Under the pieces are notes generated by a model. The model saw only the letters and a program-made list of their open reading frames with translations, did not search any database and had not been told where the DNA came from. A stretch of 64,000 nt of DNA, from assembly GCA_008508345.1 (NCBI GenBank), contig QNGE01000143.1:132885-196884 (forward strand), given 5' to 3'. This DNA is from Paragonimus westermani. Taxonomy: Eukaryota > Platyhelminthes > Trematoda > Plagiorchiida > Troglotrematidae. Below are positions 47,576 to 60,000 of this stretch, one piece after another; position 1 is the stretch's first letter; every line of letters begins with the position of its first letter. The position numbers and the translations under genes were made by a program.

Positions 47576-50500
47576 TATCCGATTAAAATGAACCAGAAGA
47601 GATCGCTGATGTGATTGTGGTACTACTCTGTTGAAAACCAATTGAACCCTATTTCACGGAATCAAGTTCACTCTGCCGTGAGGTGAAACACTGAAATACT
47701 TTACGTACCTCTAAGACCCACCTGTGAACTTATTGCACGAGCGCAAACCATGTTCTGCTTTCATATCCTTCTGGGCTTGTGAACCTGGAAGGTATATTAG
47801 CCTATAACGTAGATTACCTGTTAGAAATGCTGAAAACTTCTTATACATTCATTCGGGCTTATATCCTCCGTTAGAAATAGAATTCCCCTAATCGGAACGT
47901 ACGTAACGTTGTGGATTGGTACGTAGTGAACATGGGAAATAATACACGCGGGTGTGTAGTGTAGTATTTCTTGTTTATTGTAATACTCAGCAGACGTGAC
48001 ATTCCTGAAAAGAAGTGCCTTTATGTACACGTTTAGCGGGAAAAATTTAGTTGCACTCTTTTCCACTGTAGGAGCAAATAACGCAGGGTTGCGATACGCC
48101 AGATACGAAATGTTTGTCTGACTATTTATTTAACCCATTACACTCCACTGATTCACCCGGAAAATTTAGAAATTCTGAGAAGTTAACAGTTGAATTTATA
48201 TGTTAAGAAGTATCGAAGAGGTAGGTAGATTAAATAGCTGCAGAGTAAATATCAGTAGTTCATATTACGAGTGTTATAAAAACAGATGTTTGCCTAACAT
48301 TCTGATAGCCTCTAGCTGAAAGTCTGTCTGAAACCACTAAACTAGTTGTTAGCATCCCTAAGCGCTTGCTCAAAAGTCGTTTAATTTGCACTGAGTGTTT
48401 TCCAACGGATTAGAGACTGGTAAATCCGATTAGAAGAATCCGAGTCCACGTAGTCGGAGAATGTCAAACTTGCCCGTTTGCGTAGATGAGCATGATTGTG
48501 CACACAGGATGTAGACTGTTGTTTGTAGAAAGTGGGTTAGTTGTTAACTCTGCTGTGGTTTCACTCGAGCGGAAGATTTCGTATTTAATATTCAGTGTTG
48601 TTCCACTAACCGAAATCAGAGACTCCGGTTTTGTTCCTACTATCCTACTGATAATCTTTTGAAATTTAGCGTTTTAATTTCACACCACCCATTAAATAGA
48701 CTTTCTTACGCTAAACTTATGAGCAGAGAGAACTATTTTTCCAGCGTCATCCTCGCTCTGTTAGCGTTCTGTCCCTGTTCTCAATATCCTCCTCATTTTC
48801 TTCTTCCAGTTGGGTTCATACGCTCAACGTGGATTAACGGCGATGTCATTGCATACTGCTAGTTTGTTCCAGTTTTAGGCTCAGCCAATTAGATGCAACT
48901 ACAGGAAAACTGCTCGCTCCTTCAAGGCACATCTGTCCCGAAAAGCTTTTACCCCTAGTGTTATGACTGTGAAAGTCGTTTGGCATGATAATCTGGTTAT
49001 TGCACGTAATCCATTGCGGAATTTGGGAAAGCATAGGGCAACGAACGCGAACTCTGTTTTACTTGGCTGTCCTCTGTCTGCATCCGTTGGCAGTAGTTCA
49101 TCGTCAGTCTCTCTGGTGACACATCACGCACAGTGTATATAAACTTTTACAATAGTCTATTGCGGTACTTCGGCTTCCTGGTGTTAAAAAGTGTTCTTTA
49201 GTTTCCGGGTGCACGACTTGTGTTATGCTACTCACAAACGAACGCGCGTGTTGTACAACACCTAGAATTTCGTGATCACAGTTAAAAGTAACTCATTGCG
49301 GCGGTAATGTTTCAGCGAATGAGTTTTCGATATTATCGGCGTTTTATTCATGTTTTTTTCCACGTCCACCCTTGTTCAGTAAGCACAGAGCTTCGGAAAC
49401 ATGTTTAGATTGTTATTACGAGGCGCACTTTCGTTAGTTTTGTCAACAAATTTTCCAATTCTGTAAGCTTCACTCGGCTACAACGTTGTACTCTTTCCTA
49501 ATGTGAGCCGGAAGTTGTTGTCCACTTAACAGATAGATTCCCGTATTCTCATTGGTAGACACTTCTAAATTATTATACTCCACAGTTACAATTCATTAAA
49601 CTGGAACTGTGAATAAATATGCAGCGGTTTTGAACTTGTTGAAGTGCGCCTGTGATCCACCGTATGTTCACCTATTTTGGTGGTTTCTTTCAAATAGCAT
49701 TGTGTAAAAATTACAGATACAGACCTCACTGAACTCTTCTGACAGGAAAATATGCACTAGTCACGATGATCTTTAAGGGGCTCGGAGGCAGCGTTAATAA
49801 GAAGTCGAACAACCACTGAACGGGAAATGCCCTTGCACCTGATATACGATATGCTCAACATTACTTCCTTGTTTCTGACATGTTCCCTTTGCAGCTTCTG
49901 TTGTTTTGCGTGTGCTGGTCACAGCAACCAGCGTCCATCCGATGAAAACCTATAACATTAACCTGCGTGATGTCGTATAGGGACAACAAAGGAAGCCAAG
50001 TTTTTTTTATGGTCCATTTGATCTGTCGTAATCAAGACGCAGACACGAAGTGGACGTTCCTTTCAACCTACCATGGCTCTGTGGAACATCAAATATTACA
50101 TTCTGTTATCAGTCGAGGGGTTGCCATTCAATCAATTTGCCTGGACTTACGGGTTCAAGAATATTCTTGTCCAAACGGTTTGGCTGTCTTAGTGATGTAC
50201 ACTCACCTACTTCAAAACGGTTAAAGTCTACTTTGTCAAACGTGGCGTAACTAAAAATGACGTTAATGAATTCATGTAAGACGAGTACGCATTTCTCATT
50301 TTTGCACTCATCCAAATCGGTGTCGACGTTTACTTTGTAATCTTTGGTGAGATTTTACGGGTTTGCAGTTCAAACACTAGAAGTTGTTTAAATGATATCC
50401 ACTTTTTCACGTGCTCAACTCAACTTGTCAACCTCAGAAGGACGGTTTTTGTCAGGACTAATTGGCTGTAAAGAAATACATGTCAGACTGAATCATGTTT

Positions 50501-53500
50501 TCACACTGGGTGAGAAAATCGCTTTGTGTTGAAACTCAATTAGGAAATAATTAGTGAATTTTCTTCTTACACTCCTTCTGTCACTTGTCTGATCTTACAA
50601 AGAACTTCTGAAAGTCTGCAGACGGAATTTTCCGACACAAAAATTGGCTTCAAACTGTGCGAATTCAGTAAACACAACTTTTCCACTTGGGCATCCTACA
50701 ATCCCCAAATATAATAGCATTGTGCTTATTGGATGGTCGTATTTGGCAAAATGAAGCTGGTTTCTCAAGCTCATGCTCTAGGGAACATTACCTCGATCTA
50801 ACAAACACACACCACTTTTTCGCAAGATAGCTTCCAAGAAACATTCAAGCTTTCGGCCAAAAGATGTAAAAGTTGGGGAATATCTTTAGTTTCCCCTGAA
50901 AATACATTCCGCAGCGCAGATGAGAGCCGATGCATTAAGTTAAACAGAAGTGCACAGTAGCAGTGGGTTTAGGGACTAGACAGTGGACGATTAGTGATAG
51001 AAAACATTTCAGCGTAGGGACTTAGACGACTAATCAAAGTCACAAGATATGGAGCATTGAATTTTCAACGGTCAGTAGTGGATGTCGTTAACATTAAGTG
51101 TCTTATTCAGTAGGATGTGGTGTTTGTTGAAGGGAACGTATGTAGCATTAACAAAGTAGACACCGGTCATTAGTGGGAGAGATTGGACCAGCCTGCAAGG
51201 CCAGATGTGGCGTATAACTCGGCAAACTGGAGAAGTCCGAAACAGTATTGTTCTTAATTTTGATACTTCTGCGTTTGAACTATGTCGCTGGTTTACGATT
51301 ACAACTGACCGTTCCGACTTCATAGGTTGACATCACATGACGTTTTATAGTAAGGTCTCTTAAAGCTCAAGATGTAGATGATTAAACCGACCATCACTTA
51401 TGTGCTAAGGATCGGCATATTCTGCTGTGTACAGCCTGAAAGCTTCAAAATATATGCGGAAAGTACCTTCAAACATGTCCGTCATGCTGAGAATAAAAAT
51501 GAGGGCCATTTGTGTGCAAAAATGTCAGTGATTTTTGGACGTGTTGAGTGCTTGAAAAAGAAAAATATATCAGCAGAAACCTTTTATTGTTAACCGCAAA
51601 ACGTTTCACCAAAAACTGTAGAAAATGACATTAATTTTGAGAGAATGACAGTACTATTCACTTAAGTTCCAGTTTTCTTGTTTAATCACTATGTAAACGG
51701 GTTCGATTTTTGTCAGTAATCTCAGAAAATCTCTAATGACTTATCTTGCTTAGGTCATATTTATTTAACTTATGCGCAGGTGAAATCGACGAAAAGGAGA
51801 AAACACAACTGTGACTGTTATTTCAGTGCTCAAATAATGCTTTATCTTGTGAATTTTATTTAATTACTCAAATATTTCTGCCATTACGGACGTAAACTAT
51901 AGATTGGTGGCTTTGATTAAATAGAAACTGCCCCACCTTCCATAATTTAAAAAAAGCATGGAACTTATATTCACTTTGCTTCAAAACCTTCGGAGAACCA
52001 GGAATAAAAGTCAAATCCTGATATATGTGGTGCGAAGTTGATGGTCAGCGCAAGTTTTTTTATTAAAAGGCCTACAAACCCTTGGTCTTCAGGCTAAACC
52101 GCATTGAACACAGGAGGCGTTCAGTAGACAGTAGTACCACTATAAGAAGGAAACCACAGTTTTGTGATTCCTTGCCCTTTGGTTTCACTGAAACAGTCAA
52201 GTTATTGTGAACAATAGATAACAAAATATGGTACCCTCACTTCAATGAAACGACAATCCTATTAATCGAAACTTAATGTGATATGTTACCAAATGATTGC
52301 GCAGTTACTTTTAAACAGAAGATAGTTCTGAGGAGTGTGAATGTAAGTTTTCGGTACAGAATAAGTATTCAGCAAAGTGAAAAGTCACTGCACACAAGTA
52401 ACTTCACAGTGTCCTGATTTTAAAGAGCGTTGATGAGATAATATCAGATCGTTGTCTCTAATGTATTAATATCTTGAGCTTCTAATCATTCTATGGATGA
52501 CAGTCGAATTCGGACCCAGTGGTCTTTATCGGAGATGAGTGCAGACCCGAGTTATGCACAGTGACTGAACATTTGAAGTGAACCATTTTTCTTTCGCGTT
52601 CCAAAGAAAAATGTCAAGACAGTGCTCACTTGTTATTTCATTGTTTGTGTTGCACAGAGAGAAACATGGTTTGAAGGACTTTTGTTAGAGAATATCAATA
52701 TACTACTGATCGCTCTTGTTTGATGTTAAAAACTTGCTCTCAAGATGTCTCATCCGAATTACCTTCATGTCAACTGTGAAATAACGAGCAGAAATTGGAT
52801 CGGTTGCTGACTCAAAAATGATGAGCTACCTCAATCTCTCACGTACCTAATTATGAACAACTACTTTCGAGACAAAATACGCTTGCCTGTTAGCCCATGT
52901 TGTAAAAATATTAATTAATTTATCGTCGAACGCTCTTATAAGTGCGTGGTGAATCTTACCGCTGGACATACAGCACAGTGACGCAGTAGTTCGTTGATTG
53001 GCAACTGTCATAATTTCCCCATTTACATAGTATTAGTTTCTAGATATATGGCACGTTTCTCTTCTAATAAAGACATACAACCGTTTTGCGTTTGGCGTAG
53101 TGACATCATAGTACGTCTTCAGTGCTGTATGGAAAAATACAATTTCATGATATTTAGCAAGAATAAACCTGAGTGTACAAATCTGATTATTTAGACGTCT
53201 AAGCGGTAATCACCTCGGAAGTGGCGACATATTCCGTTTTCCGCGTAGAAATGTAACGTATGCCGTTGCTTCATACAGTGTTCGTAAGTTTCAACAAAAT
53301 CACGTTTAACTTTCACAAATCATCGACACAGCGTTAACGTCCAGCGGTATACAAGACTTTCCTGCTTCGCAAAAGACTAAGTCCGATGCATCCTGTAAGT
53401 CTGTGATAAAAAATAGCGGTCACAGCCTAAAATTAGAGTGTACGAAAAGGGCTAATTACGAAAGGTATACCGGGAATTTTCAGTCATACACATTTATATA

Positions 53501-53666
53501 TACGATTGTTATTGATATACACTTATCCACGAGAAATCCTGCACAGCGGACTGCACCATTACTGTCAGGTAGCGCATTACACTCAACATTACCTTTCGTG
53601 TATTTCAACGTAAACTACTTGGGAAATCCTGTTGTTGTATCTTGTTGTATCTTCGAGCCTGGCGCG
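47576..53666. other. Unrecognised DNA
   Basis: There is no gene I can support. A minus-strand frame at 47,821-48,066 contains a short repeated phrase (HYVPIHN then TYVPIRG, 24 bases apart). Plus frames at 48,659-48,862, 49,967-50,224 and 51,378-51,593 are unassigned. A 141-codon frame at 53,403-53,828 runs straight through SINE copy 3 and is therefore not a host gene as drawn. Confidence 0.4.
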
Positions 53667-53758
53667 TGGTTTTTTAGCCTAGCTGATAGACCAAATGCTG
53701 CGTTAACACCTCTAGTTAGTTTCACCGGTTCAAATTCAGCTAGGGCCCAGATTTTTCA
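53667..53758 (+). mobile_element. tRNA-headed SINE, copy 3
   Basis: This is the same family as 341-428 and 56,984-57,078. It has an A-box-like TAGCCTAGCTG (53,675-53,685) and a good B-box GGTTCAAATTC (53,727-53,737), 52 bases apart as in copy 1. The B-box is followed by CAGCTAGGGCCCAGATTTTT, the shared post-head segment. It has the best B-box of the three copies. Confidence 0.65.
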
Positions 53759-56700
53759 CGATTTCCTCTCTTCTACATTTAGATGTAATTGTCTTCATCG
53801 TGTATACATACTTAGTGTCTACCACTGACGTATTAAATGACGAATGGAATCGAGTTTCTTATCGCCAATAAAAGTTAAACTGACCTGAAATGCGGCACCA
53901 GTTATTTCATACTGAACACAGCATGTAAACAAACCCTTATGAGCACATATATGTAAAATTGTACGTTGTAAACGCAATACATCGGGATACTCCGAAGTCA
54001 GGTTACTAACAACTTCCAGTCCGTTCGCGCGTTTTGATCCGTAGTAAAAATGCAAGTTTTGCGCAGGCGCGAGTACTGATAGATATTTGAGTTACGGAGA
54101 GTTGCACGTCTGGCCGAGAAACGTACAGAATTATGTACGTATGCGAACAGTGTGGGGGCGAAAGTCATACATAGCGCATACGTTGATCGAAATTCTGGTA
54201 GGGTGAAAGAAACAAAATGATACACAACCACGAAACTAAAGTGTGTAGCATTTTTAGAGTCGTCCTTACAGTTAAAATTAGAATGAATATGGAAGTGAGT
54301 ACATCACATAAACTCACTCATCATAACAACCCATCAATCACTGTATGAAATATGAGTAGACAGAAACAATGAATTCCGCTTACCTGAAACAAGGAAATCT
54401 TGCAATCACAAATCTGTCGTTTTACAGCAACTCATTTTTTTGCCTTGCGTAATATCTGTCACAGTAGTTTAACGCTTTGGAATCTTGATTTTAGTTCGCA
54501 GAAATGCGTGCATATCTACAACAGTAGTTGACAATCACAAACCTACAAATGTTCATCCAAATTTTAGCCAAGGATTGTTAACAGTTTTGGGGTAAATCAT
54601 GTAAAGACGAGAAGATTGACGATACTGTCTTCATTGAGATTAATACACATCAGTAGACTAGGGTTGTAATGAAGCGACCGTAAATACTTCGGCCCTAATA
54701 GACGTCTTTTATGCCCAAAAGAAGTGTCTCTGTAAATCACATCTAATCCCCTTTTATTCAACGCAACTCCTGTGAAATAAAACACGCCTTGCTTGTCACT
54801 ATTCGACTTTCTGTCTATTAAATTGATAACCAGCCTAGGTGACCAGGTGCACAAATCTTTTAAGTTGGTAAATCGAAAGACGAGTGAATGGTATCTGCCC
54901 TGCAAAATTCGTGATTATCACAACATTCGTGTTAGGAGGTGTAGTAGGATAAGCAAGGCTTGTGATAAGTGACCACGTGACTATTTTAGTTTGGCATAAG
55001 AGAAAAAGTGCACAGTCACTCGAAAAGATGTCTGTTGTGGATGTCAAGATATTGCAGAAAACGCTGAAAGGTACTAATTGACTGCTTGGTTTGATTTTTG
55101 CCGGCCTAGTGGTCAGTACGTAAATACGTTGAACAGATGATGGCCTACAACTCGTGGCAACTGTGCTTACTGAAATAGTCATTGCGAACGATATTTTTTC
55201 GGACGATTAGTCATTTTTGGTTGTCTCACAGAAGTTGTTTCAGTAACGATAACCCTCCATTACTTGCGCATCCTTGAACGAATAACCCCAACTCTTCGGA
55301 TTCCACAGAAGACCAAGGTTAAACCATAGATACGGTTCACATGAACACAGTTGTCACCACATGCTGTTGAACACTTTGACCAACCCGGTTTCAGGCAATG
55401 CTGGTATATCTCAACAGGCCACTGGAAGTTAAATTAGTGTAATCCATTATGTAACAAGACGTTGGTGATAACGTCGATGTGGATCATTTTCGGTGATACA
55501 GGCTGATTCTTGTGAATCCAGCAACTGTAATATTAGCAAGCCTGCTACTGAGCTTCTAATAGAGAAAGGTACCATTGTAGTGGTCACACTTGTCAACATG
55601 CGGATGAACAGTACTCTGGCTTTTAGTTTAATGTTGGTTGCTCGTCAACATCACCACTAATTCGGTGTGGTCGTAATGAGATCAATTTTCTAAGTTATCT
55701 GAACATATCCATACCACTACAAGAATTGTACCATGATTACGTCGGCTGACCTATCACGTGATGCTCGCGATCTCTCAAAAATATTTTAATTTTTTATCAC
55801 ATGACACGTCACGGATGAGTAAAACCTGAACTGATAGTGGAATTAAACTAGCACCGTTCAACTGTAAAGTGTTTTGATATTTTCGTGTATCGTACCACAT
55901 ACATTCGTGATCAATAGACTACTGACTGAATATCTCTCTATTGGAAAATGCTTTTCCAATGTGATTTTTGGGTGACGAGTGTCAGCTTTGGGGTTTATCA
56001 AAGTGTAATGTAGTTCACGGACCAGAATCCCCAAAGGCGGTTGAACTTTAACTCTTATAGATTGATGTAGTCATCTTGACGTGCCCTGAAATGTTGTTGC
56101 TGTTGTCTATTTTAGATTCATTCCTTGTGAACATTTCATTCATTACCTGATGAAGCAAAATCCTTTCTGTTTAAATAAATGAAAAGGACTCTTTACGGAT
56201 TAATATTTGCTGTTTTGTCGGGTCAATAATCCAATCGGTAACGTATTAATGCTCACTGTTAGTTGAGTGATGATGGCCGGTGGCCAGTGCATCAGATCAA
56301 ATACTGTATGTATGGCTATTGAATAGAAGACTTTAACGGAAACGCATGAGCTTATTTAGGAATATGGCTGGCAATTTTCGTAAAACAACAGAACGTAGGA
56401 TTGATGACCAATAATATAAGGTGTCATATACTTCCCTCTCTCTTAATTCTAAGGCAGCAATGAAAACCATGGCAACAATGTAATCCGGAGCCTCTGCCAA
56501 CTTTGTATATGCATTTCGCCATTTACTAGCTGGTACTTCGCTAATTGAGGCCGAAGCCGGTGAGTTACAAATGAGAGTAGTAGTTGATTTAGTCGCCTTA
56601 ATCCTTAGTACCACTCACGGTGGAGCTCTACACTTCATTACTTGGCTACATTGTTCAAAAGTTTCTTGGTGTTACATTTATCGCGTTAAAAATGACTCAA

Positions 56701-56983
56701 ATCTTGGTGCACAACTAGAACGTGAAGTGAAAACACAGGCCCATCATTAGTAGTGAGTACAGTTTTGCCTGGTTTTGCTTATGGAGTTAACGGAGAGGCA
56801 CAAATTTTTTACTAGTAGGAGTAAGCTAATACTAAACTTGCGTTATAGACTTTGATAGAGTTCAGAGTGAACCGATCGAGAAATCCCGCCTGAACACTCA
56901 CTCTGCTGGTTTATTTGGTGAACTGCATAGGATGGTGAGTTGGGTGGTTAACTGGGTACAAATGAGAAACTTCTGAGCTTCTG
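53759..56983. other. Unrecognised DNA with two adjoining minus-strand ORFs
   Basis: Minus-strand frames of 115 codons (54,835-55,182) and 102 codons (54,597-54,905) overlap by about 70 bases in different frames. Together they would span 585 bases of minus-strand protein-like sequence (RIYVLTTRPAKIKPSSQLVP upstream; LLGPKYLRSLHYNPSLLMCI downstream). A single frameshift would join them. I recognise no family and see no supporting splice sites, so I list them here rather than as a gene. A plain GCCGGCCTAGTGGTCAG string near 55,100 resembles an A-box but has no B-box partner. Confidence 0.3.
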
Positions 56984-57078
56984 ATTTGGTTTGGTAGCTC
57001 AACTAGCGAAGCAGTTGCGGCGTCCTTGCATGCCGTCCTTGCTAGTTCTAATCTAACCAAAGCCCAGATTTTTGCCAT
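56984..57078 (+). mobile_element. tRNA-headed SINE, copy 2
   Basis: GATTTGGTTTGGTAGCTCAA begins the copy, with the A-box TAGCTCAACTA at 56,995-57,005. A B-box remnant AGTTCTAATCT lies at 57,044-57,054, followed by AACCAAAGCCCAGATTTTTG. The middle (GCGGCGTCCTTGCATGCCGT) aligns with copy 1's GTCGCGTTCATGTACGCCGT. The antisense of this copy contributes part of a 139-codon minus ORF (56,911-57,330), which is therefore a repeat shadow. Confidence 0.7.
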
Positions 57079-60000
57079 TGGGTGTCTTCTGGAAGAAAAT
57101 ATGTCCACAAATAATAACACTGGTTCTATCATCGTGTAAATTGTTTGCGTTGTAGATACAAGTGTCGAAGTTCGGTTGCATATCTGGGGAAGAGAGTGGA
57201 TACGCAAAACTGATAACAATATTCTTTGGTTAGCAGCACGCGGATGAAAGGTGAATCGCGACGTGAAAACCATTGTGAGGGGTAGATGCCTTTCGGTTCC
57301 CACGAAATTTGTAAAACACATTGACGACATTATGAGAAAGTGATATAGTTCATGAGTAAGGTGTTGAACTAGGTTTTGGTTACACGGAAACCCCCGTAAC
57401 AGGACAAAGGTTTGTGACCTCCGCTCTTTCCATTCACCGAGTTAGAGGACCTCAGTAGCTTTAAAACCAGACCTTTGCAACAACATCATCTCACCAGAAT
57501 CAACACTGTGGTGGCATGCAACTCTTTAGAACCACAAACCGACCTCACTCATGGATTTAACAAACTGATGTTGTGGGTTAAATTCGAAATGGTAGTGGTT
57601 CTCTGCTCCAACGCCGCCTACTTAGGTCACAAATGAGTTAGTCGACTGAATGTACATATCAGGATACTCATCAAAACATTCTTGCTTGCAGCCATGATTA
57701 GCGTTAGTCATTGTTCATCAGTGCGTACTGATCGCCAGCTCGAATGAAAAGAAGAGATCCGTGATGTTTAGTGATATCAAGAAATGCACGCTATACAATT
57801 AGCACTCATGCATTTTTCATTCACGGTTTGTGCATAGATCTATGTAATGCGAAAACATACGTAGTCGATTGGTCGATTCACCAATACCGTTCTTGAGTGA
57901 GTAACTCAATAATTATATCGAGAAAGCAAATATCGCGGTAGCTCCTTGGTAATCTGTTGGTTCCCTGTCAGAGGTTTTGTCAGCTAATGAGGTGAGAAGT
58001 GAACGTCTCCTGCTAATGTGGCAGTAAACAGGGAAGGTGAGGCTGAACTGAATCGGAGTTAGCTCACGACCAAACACAACATCTATATAATGCAAGCGTA
58101 TAACATGGTCCTCAAAAAAGTCAACATTTTTGACATTAAAAAATATCTTGACAATATTGTCGTGAAACCTATTCTTGAAAGAACATACTCTGTGGGAGCG
58201 AACACTTGCTCACTTTGCACGTGGTACTGCGTTTGATTTGATGTTTCAAGAGAAGTTACGAAAGTAGTATGCAGGGGTCTAGGCGAAAGGTTTTGCTGCA
58301 TTCATATAAACAAATGCGGCTGCTCAATAATAGACAGCAGACTCCGAGCTAGAAGTGGTACCGAAAACACTGCGTAGCATTCCGTTTTCCAGTTAAGCAT
58401 CAAGAAACAGCTTGCACTCTGTATACTTGTATGAATATTCACTTTGTACAAAACACTTCACGGCCGTTGTAATTTTCATTTTTACAAGTTAAAAACCTAC
58501 TCAGAAAAAAACCATTTGCGTTCCAGTGTACTTATTTTGCCTACGGTGCATTCTAACTCAACTGTCTTATTTAACCAGAATCCAGCGTTGGCCCTACTGT
58601 ATTAACGGCACTCCGATTTCAATCCTGATCGACATCACATCACTGTGCTAAGGCTTCACTGAGGTTCTCTGAATAGATGAGAAGGAGTCACACTATAGTC
58701 ATTTTACACAAATTATCGTAAGGATGACCATATTTAAAAGAAAGTTCTTTTGCTATTTATAAATTCAACCGTCCAATTTCAACCATGTTATAACTCACCT
58801 GCCGCAAAAATCGGGACAACGGTTTCAGATAACTGCCCTTGTGTGTCCATCCCGTAAGTGGCCCTTGTCTTCTTTATCAGTGGCAGCCAGGTTCAAAAGG
58901 CTCTGGAGATATTCTAAAGGCTTTGCAATGAAACAAGTCGCAACAGGTAATCTTTACAACCAGCCTGTTTCTTGTCCCCAGATGTCGTCTATGTCGAGCA
59001 TTGTCAGCACGCGTGAAACCACTATAAATTTGTTCAGATTCACAATAGAGAATATCTTTTTTCATATTAAAATGTTCTGAAGGATTCAATTTTACTGCGC
59101 GCGTAAATGATAATGATTATATGAAGACCTGGAATTAAAAAGCGTCATTGTTTTTGCAATTGAATTTTTTCTTGAAAAAATCAATCTGCTGCACGCATTT
59201 TAAACAATCAACATGGTTCAGCGGCTGCTTGTACAATTGAGAAGCTATGGAATCCGAATGTGACAACATAACCATCAGTCTCGGTCGCCTGTTGTCCCAG
59301 CTTTCATTTCTACTCAGTCTTACGGGTCTTGGATAGAAACTCGAGGCAGCCACTTTCTGCTTTATTGATTACAGCAACTCCATCGACTGTATCCGTGAAA
59401 GACACTGCTGCTTCTTCTTCAAAGAAAGTGTACTATTTCATCAACTCACCATGGTGATCATTTTTCTGTCTTTCTTTTCCCACATTTGGCTAGTTAATCA
59501 GCATTTCCACTCCCACTATATCGGATGGTTTTTAACGTGCAATTATTTTGCCGTCTACACTTTCTCGTAGTTGAAATTCATTCATATCTATTCAGAGACT
59601 AATTTCCACCAAATCGTGTCGATAATATCTGCGGGGTCAGCACTCCGAAAAACCTTTCATCCTTGTGGTGCTAACTGGTCTTACTAAATTGGTGAGTTAG
59701 GCTAAAGCACGGTGCTTAAAGCCCAGCATTTCTACGCCGATTGGTGATTCATTCTCTGCTGAAGAAACGTTCGATTGCACTCTATTTCAGTAATTACTCT
59801 ATTTACAGTTTTAAAAGGAGTTTCACCCTAGGTCCAAATCCGTTGAGCATTCAGATGTTGTGTTGAGTTGCAAGCTAGCGTGTACCTTTCACGTTAACAT
59901 TGTTTTTACCAGTCATCAAATTGTCGTGTTGTTTTTAAGGCCTAGGTTAATTTGCAACTCAATACACCCTGTCTCCGTATTTTGGATGCACGCGTTTTCC

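Noticed and set aside
50154..50169. Palindrome CAAGAATATTCTTG as a regulatory site
   Set aside because: A perfect 14-base palindrome is expected a few times in 64 kb by chance and nothing nearby supports a function.
53403..53828. 141-codon plus-strand ORF, one of the longest in the window
   Set aside because: It runs through SINE copy 3 in a frame that ignores the repeat's boundaries, and shows no domain. A rough estimate from a stop frequency near 6% per codon gives about one ORF this long by chance.
56911..57330. 139-codon minus-strand ORF
   Set aside because: Its C-terminal third is the antisense translation of SINE copy 2; the rest is unassigned. Treated as a repeat shadow.
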